Source: Pogonophryne albipinna (taxonomy: Eukaryota; Chordata; Actinopteri; Perciformes; Artedidraconidae). From it: a stretch of DNA of 64,000 nucleotides. A program made the position numbers and the translations under genes. The notes beneath the pieces were generated by a model. The model had not been told where the DNA came from and ran no database searches. It worked only from the letters and a program-made list of their open reading frames with translations. Shown one piece after another: positions 41,401 to 53,107 of this stretch; position 1 is the first letter of the stretch; the number at the start of each line of letters is the position of its first letter. Where the stretch lies: positions 23,657,325 to 23,721,324 of the forward strand of contig CM053256.1 of the NCBI GenBank assembly GCA_028583405.1, in the 5' to 3' direction.

Positions 41401-44400
41401 TTGGACCCAAAATACTTTTGACTTATATTGGGAAAGAGACATCTGTAAATCAGCGGATATTTTTTGGGGAAATAAATCAACTAGTTATTTTCCCCTTCCT
41501 TTCATCTGACTGAGCCAAGATCGGCCATGATGCTGCGTCTTGGAGGCGGGGCTTAAGCAAATGCAAATGCACACGCTCTATGGGCTCAGAGGCTCAGATA
41601 CATACCTTTGATCTCGAGAGGCAGCCCATTTTTGCTTCACATGCCACCAAACAATTTAGGAATGACCGGGGTCTCGTCTCCAACACTGTATCCAGTTCCC
41701 TTTATACATCCAGGATTTCTCCTGGATGTATTACATTTGGTAGGGGTACATGTGAAAATGTACATAAATGGCAATTGGAGGTATACCATTGACCCAAGAG
41801 GTCAGCAATTTTGAATTTACGGTGCCATTTCCGAGGATTTAATAAATATTTCCAGGCGTTGTCCTTTAACCGACCTGCCATGAGATTTCATTGGTATGAC
41901 TTAAAATGTGATCCGTAGAATCTTAAGGCCTTTCGGATGCGAAATTATGAGTTTTGGATTGACTTTGCTGTTGCGCTGAAGCACAAATAATTTCCCTATC
42001 AAAACTCTATCTCAGAGGACCTCATTGCCCTTGCAGTTTGTAGCTGTCTACATTAAAGGATGCCTACTCCTCTGCACAGACCACACTAATAAACCAAGTG
42101 AGGGGGCTGCAGTGACCCACAGCTCACTTCCACAGGCTTTATTTTGACAACTGAATGGTCTTTTAGCTCTGCTTCACGCTAAACAGACTACCATTGATGT
42201 GATAGGACTCTGTACCTCACTACCTCACTCTCTCTCACAAGCACAAACATTAATACAGTATATATAGTAAATGTATATATGAACAGTAATGGGACAGTTA
42301 GTTAAAGGTCTCAGTTAGATCCACATACAGTTTATATCCTTTTTTGATAGTAAATATTTGGGTAAATGGTTAGCATGCCAGCTTTCAGAGACGATACTGT
42401 ATGTGATGAAAGGCTGACTGAATTCCCTCGTGCCCCTTTGAATCTCATGTGAAAATTAACAGGCAACCACAGTCCTGCTGCAAGATGGACTTGTGAAGGC
42501 ATTGCCATCAGTACTTCCAAGACACTTAACCTTTCAGGAAATGTGCATTTCTATACAAGAAATAGAAATTATGCTGGATTACTCCCTTCAGGATTTGAAG
42601 TGAGTCACTACCCAGATTGAAGACTACAAGTACTTTGAGGTCTTGTTCATAAATTAGGGATCCTCTCTAATGTGGACATTGTGATGGCCTTTCAGTGTAC
42701 AGATGGAGCAGAACCTGAGGATCACCAAAGTTAACAAAGAACACTAATGTTGGAACAAAATGTGACCATGGACATCTGTATGAAATGTCATGTCAATCCT
42801 TTTAATAGAGATATTTTAGTCTGGACAAAAGCGGTGGAACAATCGGGTGGCCAATAATACAGTTCTCTCTAACTTGGCTAAACATTACTGCATCTTAACA
42901 ATAACATTCTAAGGCTGGAAATCAAACATCAAGCAATTATCATCCCTTAATTGTATATCTTTGCACTAAATCTCGTTTACATCTTGTCATAGATTCTTGA
43001 AATGATCTGCTTTCAGAAGACATAGCCGATAAGCTAACTTTTCCAAGCAAAACCTCCTTGGTTTAGGTATGCAGTACCCCAACCCTAACCCTTGGTATGC
43101 TGATTAGCATGCTACACAGAGCCTTTCCTTCATAACAGATCAGCATGTAGGCCCTTATCATGATTATTGACTCTCTCTATGAGTGTCCAAATGTTTACTC
43201 AGACTGGCCACAATCCCTTCCTGTAATAAAAACATAAAAATATCCCTCCACATCACACGCTTGCATTCACCTGGAAAATCCAGCATACTGTAGATGTTTT
43301 AAATCTCCTCTGGTGGGAAAAAAATTCTTGCTTTTTTGCATAGCTGGCGATCGTATTTGAACACTTGAGGTTTCCATCGATGATGTTGTAATTTGTGCTC
43401 TGGTAAAGTAATGGCTGGTTCTGAAGCCCAAAGTGTTTGAACCAAATGGTATTTAGGAGTTGACCGTCTTTTAAAAAGGAGAACTCAAAATAGGAGGCCA
43501 CCTCAGTGCTCTTTCACTGACCTGAGATCTATGCTGCTGCTGTATGGTTGTGTTTAACCATTGCCTGGATGCTCCTTCAAGTACTGAAGCAGAGACTCAC
43601 GCTTGAAGCAGTTTTCATTTCTGGTTCAAGTCTGTACAAATGTCTTCTCTTCTCATTAATCCCAGTAGTGTCAAAACATTGAGCACAGCTGAGAAATCTT
43701 GGCTTGACAATGAGGAAGCCAAACAAACCCAAAGCATATCTCTTATAGTGATAATAATGTGTACACACGAGGCGGGGCAATGTTTTAAACAAAAGTTTGC
43801 ACAAGACGTTGGCTGACATGAAATCAGTTCCTCCTCCACTTTGCAATAATTGTAACACTGTACACCAAACATATATTTTGCAGATTATACAGTCCATCAT
43901 TGAGGCCCATTTGGCAACACAGAGGAAAGTGGAAGCAACAATTTAGGCTTGTTATTGAGCTGAGTGTAACATATCTGCAGTGTGTCCTCACCGAGATGAA
44001 ACTGTTTAGACACGCTGAGACAAACACGGGGAAATGTGACATTTATCTCCGACAGAACTCTTGTTTATAGTGAGGATTTGGACAGAGGAGGTGTTTTCAT
44101 TTCCTAGGGTGCTACCAGGAGTTGAGACATGTGAGAGGAGGGAGAAAAAAGGTATTTGTTGAGCCTGGATGCTGCAGATAATAGCCAGAGAAACTAGCGG
44201 ACATTATCAAAGAAAAGATATAACATACGTTTAGATGCAAAAACATGGTGTTTTTAAAAAAAGAAAGTGTTATGTGCTCATTTCCATGGCATATGTGGTT
44301 TTAGTACATTTGACGTGATACATTTGGTGTCGAGTGTTTGAAGTTTTACTTGATACATTCGGGACACTTCAGTGAAACAGGTGAAAACATGATTCTCACA

Positions 44401-45280
44401 TGTGCATTTTGAAGGTAATACTTACACATACAAACATAAATGTGCAAACAAATGCTCACGAGTTTGGAATGATTTCATACAATAAGTATGAAGCGAGGGA
44501 ATTAGAAAAAGCCTCTGTGTGTATTTGCATGTTAAGACAGAGAGACTCACATATTCCGCAGGGTCAAAACGGTTACATCAACACACTGTTTGACTAGGTT
44601 AACACACTAATCCCTGTCCTCTTTCCAGGAGAAGAAAGGGGTTTTTGTTGAAGTGCAATGATGACGCCTCTTTGGCTCATTCCGCCAAATGCCATTTATA
44701 AGTTTGACTAGAGAAGCTCCACTGTCTCTTTGGCCAAATCTTTGCTATCTGATGTTCAATGTCTTGTTCAGCTGTAATTGGTTAACTGGTCTGCTGCACA
44801 GATTTTTCTCCCTTCTGCAGTCATTCTGAGTTCAGTGGCACACCTTGTTTTGTGGATATAAAACACACGTCCATGCATGCAAGTAGAAACACAGACAGCC
44901 AGACTCTGTGCCAGGAAATAAATAACCGCTGAATTGATATTGTGGAAAAGAATCTTTTAAAATAACTGTTTACTTTGTTATTCACCCTCAAGTTGGGCAA
45001 ACATCTGAATAATCCTCACATTTCATGTAAAGAAATATAAGTGGCTACTGTGCATACGTTCCTTTGTCCAAAAGATCAAATGTTTTCGAATCAACAACAT
45101 CTAAGCTTCAAGTCTCTGGGAGTTTCCCTAATTATTGTTTGACCGACAATAGAAGGGAAGGCGTAGCTGGGAGAACCAATCTCAATTTCCATGGAATGCT
45201 ACTTACTGTAACACATCATAGCTCTGTTAAGCCCACACAATGTTCATACAAGATGCTTTTTCCAACAAAGCACACTTAGC
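38440..45280. other. Intergenic, no gene recognised
   Basis: AT-rich sequence with a dispersed-repeat tract at 38510-38620 (shared with 19.7 kb) and several GC-richer patches (about 41500-41560). The longer open frames have no recognisable domain or splice context. I see no exon, RNA gene or complete transposon here. Confidence 0.4.
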
Positions 45281-45364
45281 GTTTTGTATAGTCTGTAAAT
45301 ACAGTCCGCCTGTCCCTTTACAACTTCAACAATTGGGAGGACTCTTTGTATTGCTATGTCTCAA

Positions 45365-46014
45365 TAGAGAGCCGAAGTCCCTCCCTTTCCGGTGGACCTC
45401 CATGGGACCTTATTTCGGAAAAATTATGTATTGAAGTGAGAGAAAGATTATCTTTCGATTCCGTTTGAATTGTGCCATGATTTACACATATGATGTTTTT
45501 CAATTTAAAAGTTAATTTTGCAAGTAAAAAAAGAAAGAAATGTGTCGTAAAACTGTGAAGTAACACTTTTTCTGTGTGAAACCACTCAATGAACTACATC
45601 TCTGGTCTCGCACCACACACCAAGACCGCCGTCACGTTGGCACATTTCACTTCTTTCTTTCAGAATGAGGTGAAAAGTATTAAACGAGGTGTCTGGGCAT
45701 GTTGAGAGCTATACACAAAAGGGGAGTTAGTCGGTTCCGTAAGAGCCAGCTTGCGGGACCGGGATTCTGGGATTTGTAGTCTTTCTAGTTGCTTATTTTT
45801 CATAGTCTTATATTTCAACAGTTTTACGACAAACTGTGACTTTTTTGACATGGAAATTATTTTTTAAGATTGACAAACATCATATGTGTAATTCATGGCA
45901 CAATTCAAACGGGATCGAAAGATAAGTTTTCTCTCTTCATTGACTTCAATGCATAATTTTTCCGAAATAAGGTCCCATGGGTCGGAAGTAGATGGGCGGG
46001 ACTTCGCCTCTCTA
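45365..46014. mobile_element. Fold-back element with ~195-bp inverted arms
   Basis: 45365-45560 pairs with the reverse complement of 45817-46014. For example, catgggaccttatttcggaa on the left is matched by ttccgaaataaggtcccatg on the right, and gtcgtaaaactgt by acagttttacgac. The outer ends read tagagag(g)cgaagtcc. No protein is encoded. The flanks on either side match one continuous sequence at 50627-50760, which supports an insertion into a pre-existing repeat. Confidence 0.75.
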
Positions 46015-46182
46015 TACCACTACGAAAGTGGAAGCTAGTTAGCCTAGCTTCCGAACATACAGTAACCACTAATTCCAACTTGATAAGCCTCTCAGTGCTG
46101 TGTTCATCCTTCATTTTGTAGCCAAGTAGGCGAGTTAGCGATTTTTCATTGGCCCAGTTGTGGTGACTAATAACGGGTGATG

Positions 46183-46187
46183 TCTGT
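46183..46187. other. Left target-site duplication TCTGT of the Gypsy element
   Basis: TCTGT lies directly before the left LTR and is repeated at 50598-50602 directly after the right LTR. This is the 5-bp duplication expected for Ty3/Gypsy integration. Confidence 0.9.
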
Positions 46188-46354
46188 TGTAATATCTTGG
46201 ATATTAAAAGACAACGGAACAGTTGGTTATTTAACAGGACGCTTTATTGCTCCCTCCGGTGGTTCTCTCGCCTCACCCACTTACTGTAACTGTCGTAAAC
46301 ATGCCGTAATGTATATGACAACTCCCCTTGTAGTCAGTTAACAATACTATGACA
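46188..46354 (-). repeat. Gypsy 3' LTR (element sense)
   Basis: 167 bp, TG...CA ends in element sense (TGTCATAG ... ATTACA). Contains an AATAAA-type signal (gcaataaagc in sense). Base-for-base the same as 50431-50597 as far as I can read. Confidence 0.93.
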
Positions 46355-46372
46355 TCTCCCTTTTTCCCTTTT
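46355..46372 (-). other. Polypurine tract
   Basis: In element sense AAAAGGGAAAAAGGGAGA abuts the 3' LTR, the standard priming site for plus-strand DNA synthesis. Confidence 0.85.
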
Positions 46373-46557
46373 AACAATATCAACACATATCAATAACTTA
46401 GATATCTTTTCTTTAACAATTCAACACATATCAATAACTTAGATATCTTTTCTTTAACAATATCAACACATCAATAACTGACATCTCCCCTTTTTTTTCC
46501 TCTTTTTTTTTCAATATCAACACCCTTTTTAAAAAATATTATTATTGAACTGTCCCC

Positions 46558-49472
46558 TCACAGGTCAAGTTTCTGGACAGGTTTAACAGGTCTACCAGAC
46601 CTGGTTTGGATCAGTCCATCAGTGTTCCTTGTTGGACCAGGCGAGCCATGTTCTGGGCTCATCTGAATGTCTGGTGTGTTATTCCTGGGATTTGTGTCGT
46701 CGTTCGCTGGAGGCCCCGCTACGGACACCGCTTGGAGATGTCGACGGTTACGTCTGTACAGAGCACCCTGCTCCGTCTCGATGAGATAAGACCTCTGTGT
46801 AACACTCTCACCTGCCCACAGGTCTTTTGATTGTCCAGTCTGGTGAGAACATGGTCTCCTCGCTGCAGTGGTGTGAGCTCTCTCACGCCATGGCGCTTGT
46901 TATAGTAGAAGGCCTGTTTGCTCTTCTCCGCAGCATCTCGAGCTCTGATGTGATGTCTGCTCGGCCACTTTGGTTGCAGGTTCTTGGCCAGAGTGGGCAG
47001 CGTCGTCCTGATTTTCCTGCCCATTAGGAGCTCTGCCGGACTGACACCCGTACTGCTGTGTGGAGAAGAACGGTAAACCATTAAAGCAAGTAGGGGGTCC
47101 TTTTGTCTCAGAATCCCCTTTGCCGTTTGGACTGCACGTTCAACATAACCGTTTCCTTGTGGGTTGTGGGGACTAGAGGTTGTGTGCGTAAAGTCCATGT
47201 CACAGGCAAAGCCTCTGAAGACATCGCTGCTGAACTGCGGTCCGTTCTCACTGACAACCTCCTTTGGTATTCCGTGCCGGGAAAACGTGGCTCTCAGCTT
47301 CAAGATCACATGTGCACTAGTCGTGGTAGGCATGTGGAGTATCTCCAGGTATCTAGAGTAGTAGTCAGCTATGACTAGGTAACTCTCTCTCTCATGTTCA
47401 CATAAATCTATGCCAATTCTCTTCCACGGCCTGTCTGGGAGAGGTGTTGACAGGAGAGGCTCTCTGTTCTGTGCTCTCCTCTGCTCACGACAGTACATGC
47501 AGTTCTCGACTTTGTGTGTGATCTGTGTGGCTATGCCAGGCCACCACACCAAAGTGTTGGCCCTGTCTCTGCACTTGTTAAGACCTTGATGGCCCTCATG
47601 TATGCGTTCTAGTATCTCTGACCTCAATCTCCCTGGTATCACTATTCTACTCCCTCTGGTCACTACCCCATCATGCATAGACAGTTCGTTCCTTACGGGA
47701 AAGTACTCCCTAACACAGGTGTTTATGTGTGCTAGGTGTTCAGGCCACCCCTCTTGTATGTACCTGATCACTTCTTGGAGCTGCTCGTCCGCTGCCGTCT
47801 CCGCGCGGATGCTGTCTATCTTTTTCGGCGATGCTGGAATGCTGCTCATCACAGCTGCTACGTAACACTCCACGTCTGTGTCTCTACTGAGCTCCTTGTC
47901 TTCCTGTGGGCTCCTGGACAGTGTGTCTGCCACCACCTGGGTTTTCCCCGGCGCATACTCAGCCTCCGGGTTGAACCTCATCAACCGCATGAGGAGTCGC
48001 TGGCAGCGGAGTGGCACATTGTCGAGATCCCTGGAGTTCATCAGTGGGATGAGGGGTTTGTGATCCGTAATCAGTTTGAATGCTGGTAGGCCGTAGAGAT
48101 ACATCTGAAACCTCTCACACGCCCACACGCTCGCCAGGCACTCCTTCTCTATCTGAGCGTACCTGGTTTCAGCGTCGCTCAGCCGCCTTGAGCAGTATGC
48201 TACCGGTCTCCAGTCCTCGCCATGGAGCTGCAGCAGGACACCGCCTATCCCATAACTGCTTGCGTCTGCTGAGACCACTGTGCTCCTGTTAACATCATAG
48301 TACACCAGGGTAGGTGACGTTGTGAGGAGCTCTTTAACTCGCTCAAAGGCTGCTTGTTGCGCCGGACCCCACATCCACACTGAGTCTGCTTTTAACAGCG
48401 CATATAGTGGCTGGCCCACTGTGGCGAGGTCTGGAATATATTTCCCCAGGTAGTTGATCATGCCGAGTGCTCTCTTTAGTTCCTGCACGTTTTCTGGTGG
48501 TTCAAGTTTGCTGACTGCAGACACTTTGGCCGGGTCGGGTCGTACACCATCTTTGTTGATCACCTGACCCAGGAAGTGCAGCTCCTCCTTTCTCAGCACA
48601 CACTTCTCATTGTTCAGCTTCAGGCCTGCAGACTCCAGCCGATCCAGAACCTTCTGCAGCCGCTCATCATGTTCGCTGGTGTTGCTGCCATGGATGATGA
48701 TGTCGTCCATGTAGACGGCAACGCCATCCAGCCCTTCCAGCGTCTCTACCATCTTCCTCTGAAATATCTCAGGTGCGCTGCTTATCCCAAAGGGAAGACG
48801 TTTAAAACAGTACCTTCCGTACGGCGTGATGAAGGTGGTCAACCTCTGGCTGTCTTTGTCCAGTGGGATCTGCCAGAACCCTGACGCTGCGTCAAGTGAT
48901 GAGAAGACTGTGGAGCCGCTGAGCTGAGCTATCATCCCCTCTGATGTCGGCAAGATGAATCTCTCCCTTTTGACAGCCTTATTAAGCTTCTTTAAGTCCA
49001 CACAGATGCGTGTTTTACCAGACTTTTTCTGGACTGGCACCATGGGTGCGCACCACTCTGTTGGGTCAGTCACGGCTTCAATGATGTCGTTGGCTTCCAT
49101 CCTCTCCAACTCCTCTTTCACTGCACCCAGGAGCGGTATGGGGACCCGACGTGCTGTGCATACTGCATAGGGCTGGTTATTGTCCTTTAGAGCTATCTTC
49201 ACAGGCTGTGTTTTCAGTAGGCCAAACTCCTGTTCACTGGTGTTGACCTCGCCCACTCGCTTTACTAACCCCATAGCTACAGCTACTGGCCTGCTGAGTA
49301 GGTTGTTCACACTCTGCCCTCTAATGACATAGAGCCTGCATGTGTATGTTTTTCCCTTGTAGCTGGTCTGAGTTATAAACTGCCCTAAACAGTTCAATCC
49401 ACCCCCGGGACCACTCAGCACCTTCTTTGGCCTCTGTAGAACCCTTTTTGGCTCCAGTGTTTTGTACACAGT
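46558..49472 (-). pseudogene. Gypsy pol: protease remainder, RT, RNase H, integrase; frameshifted near its end
   Basis: The open part 49469-46719 gives 916 residues. Counting from the codon at 49469: RT has SLDAASGFWQ (Asp193) and YMDD (253-256); RNase H has ADASSYG (Asp402) and ITDH (Asp469); the integrase zinc motif is HEGH ... CMYC (624-660), with the core aspartate at GID688 and Glu777 in GYVER. The middle catalytic residue, normally Asp in SDNGPQF, is Glu741. At about 46818 an extra base shifts the frame. The other frame then carries the usual Gypsy integrase tail to a TGA at 46558-46560. The apparent start is GTG directly after the gag-frame stop, so this is a continuation of gag-pol and not a separate gene. 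Confidence 0.92.
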
Positions 49473-50387
49473 TTAGCTTATGATACTACAATCGGCTCCA
49501 GTATCTATTTTAAATTCTACAGGTGAGCTGCCAATCTCTAATGTGACTGTCCATTCATTATCATTGTGAGGCATGCTATTAACTGAGCCCAGATAATAAT
49601 ACTGTCCATCTTCTGATCCCTCACCCTCAGTCACTTCTCTCACCTGCTTGCTCTTGCACACCCTTTCCCAGTGTCCACTTTTCCCACAATTATTGCAAGT
49701 AGACCTCCTTGCTGGGCAGTCATCCTGCTGGCTATGTGGCATTTTGCCGCACCGCCAGCACTTCCTGTGGTCATTCTCACTCTCTCTCTCCTGGCGTCTC
49801 TCTCTCTGTGGGTGCCGCCACTTCTGTGTTGCACCTCTGCTATGCCGTTGTGCTACTTCCTGCACGGCGTAAGCCCGCTCCCCTTGCTGGTTAACTTGAG
49901 CTTTTACCTCCTCTGATTGACGCGCCTCTTGTACCGTCATCTCCAGAGTGAGGTTAGGGATCAGCTGTAGCCTCTGAGACAGATCCTTGTCTAGAATTCC
50001 CACCACGATTCTGTCTCTTATGTTTTCCTCACGAGCCGTTCCGAAGTTGCAATGTTCCGACAGCTCATATAGTGCGCGGATGAATGTCTCTGCGCGCTCT
50101 CCCGTGCGCTGCACTCTCTGGTTAAAACATGCCCGTTCATGTATAACGTTGCGTCTCGGGATGAAATATGCGTCAAATTTCGCCAGTACAACATCATACT
50201 GCGACTCATTTCCCTCTTCCCCGTAGGTAAAAGAGCTGAGAATGTTCTCTGCTTCCTTCCCGAGCGCATACACCAGCGTGCTTACTTGAACTGGACCTTC
50301 TTCTTTGTCCAACTTAGTAGCTGTCCTGTACCGTGTAAACCGTTTCTTCCAGTCTGACCATTCGGCGGGTTTCTCGAAACAAAAACT
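49473..50387 (-). pseudogene. Gypsy gag plus start of protease, ending in a premature TAA
   Basis: Capsid-type gag sequence in one frame, with two zinc knuckles: CWRCGKMPHSQQDDC (CX2CX4HX5C) and CNNCGKSGHWERVC (CX2CX4HX4C). It then runs into the aspartic protease active site IDTGADCSIIS and stops at TAA (49475-49473), in the same frame as pol. Similarity to Gypsy gag extends upstream of the first non-ATG start at 50312, to about 50387. There the frame parts from the only suitable ATG (50409-50407), which suggests a 1-nt insertion in the T run at 50385-50381. Confidence 0.88.
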
Positions 50388-50413
50388 CTGGTGGTTGAAA
50401 CTTTGCCATCCTC

Positions 50414-50430
50414 GACCACTTCTGACACCA
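50414..50430 (-). other. Primer-binding site, tRNA-Leu-like
   Basis: Directly inside the 5' LTR the element sense reads TGGTGTCAGAAGTGG. This is complementary to the 3' end of vertebrate tRNA-Leu (CCACTCCTGACACCA) with one mismatch. Confidence 0.75.
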
Positions 50431-50597
50431 TGTAATATCTTGGATATTAAAAGACAACGGAACAGTTGGTTATTTAACAGGACGCTTTATTGCTCCCTCC
50501 GGTGGTTCTCTCGCCTCACCCACTTACTGTAACTGTCGTAAACATGCCGTAATGTATATGACAACTCCCCTTGTAGTCAGTTAACAATACTATGACA
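50431..50597 (-). repeat. Gypsy 5' LTR (element sense)
   Basis: 167 bp, matching the 46188-46354 copy along its full length. Followed on the plus strand by the TCTGT duplication at 50598-50602. Confidence 0.93.
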
Positions 50598-50602
50598 TCT
50601 GT

Positions 50603-50790
50603 AACCCCTGTGCTTATTACTTTACAGTCTGTTACTATCTGTAAATAAGCTGCCTGTCCCCTTACAACCTTTAACAATTGGGGGGAATCACTGTGTGCCT
50701 ACATCCACTACGAAAATGGAAGCTACTTAACCTAGCTTGCTAACGTTACCACTGATTCTCACTAGCATAGTGCTGTGTCTACTCTTCTGC
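50603..50790. repeat. Second copy of the sequence flanking the fold-back element
   Basis: 50627-50700 resembles 45285-45360 (gcctgtccc-ttacaac...aacaattgggg) and 50705-50760 resembles 46018-46075 (ccactacgaaa-tggaagct). Removing the Gypsy and the fold-back element would leave two roughly tandem copies of a ~250-bp unit. Confidence 0.6.
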
Positions 50791-50799
50791 TGAAATCAC

Positions 50800-52790
50800 A
50801 GATGAGCAGATATTGTCAGCATACCCAGCTGATTGACTGATCTGGCTGTTTACATTTATAAATAAAACAAATGTTTTGCCCACCCTTACAAGAACTGCCC
50901 CAGTAAACTGACCAGTAGGCTACCACCACTATTGTTAATCGGGAAACACAATGTTTTCATAAATGTTTACCTTTATATATACAGGCCATGATTTTGACTA
51001 GATATTTAAGACTGCACGTTTTTTATATCCTTGTTTTTGTTACCCTGTCTAGGCATATGGCTCCTTGGCCTAGCTGCCACATGCTTATTTCTATGTGCTG
51101 CTGCTGCATTGAAACACAGTCACATCTTGGCAAATACACATTTGTATTTCAGTTCACCTCTTAAAAAAAAACGTATTTTATATTTAGTAAAGGTACAAAA
51201 AAAAAGCATTAATTTAAATAAACCAGTTTCCATAAATATGTAAAAATACTCTGATATAAATACCATTACCGCATGTGACACATTCATATGGCCTGTAAAC
51301 GCAAATGCTCAGCAGGACCTTCCTCAGGATATGTTCAGGGCTTCCTTGACTCAGCCCAGCCTTTTATGATCAAACTCTTTCTTGCATTACACTCTTGTCA
51401 ACTCAGCTTTCTCTAATAATGCAAGACAGAAAAGCTGCAGCTTAAAGCTCTCTTTTTCCACCTTCCCAAAATCCGTGGGCTCAAACAGTGGGTCATTATG
51501 AAGAGTGATCAGTGAATGGGCCCATTGATTTGGGGGCTGGGGGAAGGTCATGTATGAACTTGTGGGAGAGAGGGAGAGGAGTGAGGGCAGTCATGTATGT
51601 ATGGCAGCAGACTTGGAAGTGCAGCGTCCCTCTGGAACCCCTCCCCAAACATCCACCCATTTCCTCCGCTGGTACTGAAGGTGCTCAGCAGGCCCGACGC
51701 CTCTCCACTCTTTAGTGTGTGTTCTGTTCATGGTCCAAAACAACAACAGTTAAAGCTTCATAAAAAAGTACCTAAAGGAAGGAAATGTGGTTCTTATTCC
51801 AATTTTCCTCCACCAATAATCAAACTTCAATCCATATGCTGCCAGCTCTTAAAAGTGAAGGGCATTTAAAAAACCTTCGGGAGTTGTGGAATGGTTAACT
51901 ATGGGAAAAGTTGTTTTCGAAGTATGTGATCCCACTGTGGAAACAAACGAGAGCTTATTGTTCCAAGGTAGTGAAAGTTAAAGAGGCTAGAGATTAAAGC
52001 AGGTGCACACACCTTCGTACACGTGAGAGGATATATTTCACTTCAAGCTCTCGTGTTACCTTGCACTTTGACCTTTGGGTCTTTGCACCCATTGGCTCCA
52101 TTCTTTATATTCAATATCCACAGTTCTGAATGCCTCACATGCATGTGTCTCAACACCTGGAGCTTCTCCTTCAAGCAGTCGAGCAAATGCAGCATCCAGA
52201 ACTTAAAAGTGAATGATCCAATGCTAAATTCCATAACAATTTTTTTACATTTGCCATCATAACGAAGTTAAAAGTAAGAATGTTTAGAAGTCTATGAGAA
52301 AATGAACCTACTTCTCAATTAATGGGCGTGGCTAGCTTGTGATTGTGACAAGCCACCACCATTGCGACCCATAAATCAGGATAGAGGCTAATCCCTCCAC
52401 AGCTCCACTCTGTTATCCAAATATAATGACTTCTGGCAACAACAAAAAAAGACGGTGAAAGAAACAATGCAAATTTTGAGGCCTTAAAACAGTAGTCCAC
52501 AAATCAATTGATGATGTTACAAATGTGCTTGTTATAATACAGTTTATGGTGGCTCACTTCTTCTTTGATAGCTTGCTGATGTATCAAAGACCATTTGTAT
52601 TATTTTATCTCATTGAGTTTAATGACACCTTGCAATGGGTTCATGTGCTTTTGACTGAGGTAAATGTTATAAGGTATAACACATGTCAAATGTTCATGAA
52701 CAAAGTTTAAAATAAATATCTTGTAGTTGAAATGTCTTTGACTGCTGTATTTATTTCTACTGAGCAGGAGAGGCAGCTTCCTCATCTACC
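50800..52790. other. Intergenic, no feature recognised
   Basis: AT-rich sequence with no coding frame of known type, no RNA gene and no complete repeat that I can support. Confidence 0.4.
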
Positions 52791-52801
52791 TTAAAGAGCC
52801 A

Positions 52802-53107
52802 CTAATGGCGCATTTCCACTGACACAGACAGTCTGTGGTTTGTATTTGTTTAACTTTTGTCTAGTTTCTGAACAGATATGAGGAGCTGTGAGCTTGAGTG
52901 CTAACATCTAACGGCTGATGTTATTTTTCTGTGGTTCGCATTGAAGATGACGTCACAGCTCCGCCTACACTGCGTTACTATAGTTACTGTTAGTACCCAG
53001 CTACTAAACTGTAATGGAAACGCAGCATAAAGTGAGCCAGTCCTATGTTAGGCCTAACTATACCTTACTAAGCCGAGCTAGGCCCTGCAATGGAAATGCA
53101 CCATTAG
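52802..53107. mobile_element. Short MITE with 20-bp inverted ends
   Basis: Starts CTAATGGCGCATTTCCACTG and ends CAATGGAAATGCACCATTAG (18 of 20 positions complementary). 306 bp with internal palindromic bits (gtaatggaaacgcag). No clear target duplication, so the superfamily (PIF/Harbinger or hAT) is undecided. Confidence 0.7.

Larger units (their letters stand above)
46188..50597 (-). mobile_element. Ty3/Gypsy LTR retrotransposon, full length, coding region broken
   Basis: 4410 bp with two 167-bp LTRs (46188-46354, 50431-50597) that I read as identical, and a 5-bp TCTGT duplication. In element sense (minus strand) the order is 5' LTR, primer-binding site, gag with zinc knuckles, protease, RT, RNase H, integrase, polypurine tract, 3' LTR. 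RT before integrase identifies Ty3/Gypsy. There is no envelope gene. Breaks: a probable 1-nt insertion near the gag start (A run 50381-50385), an in-frame TAA at 49475-49473 in the protease, a 1-nt insertion at about 46818 in the integrase tail, and a substituted integrase catalytic residue at 47247-47249. Confidence 0.95.

Noticed and set aside
46719..49469. Gypsy pol as an independent gene starting at GTG 49469
   Set aside because: The GTG follows an in-frame TAA inside the protease; the frame is a continuation of gag-pol, so no separate start is real.
50414..50430. tRNA gene fragment
   Set aside because: Only the primer-binding complement to a tRNA-Leu 3' end, no cloverleaf nearby.
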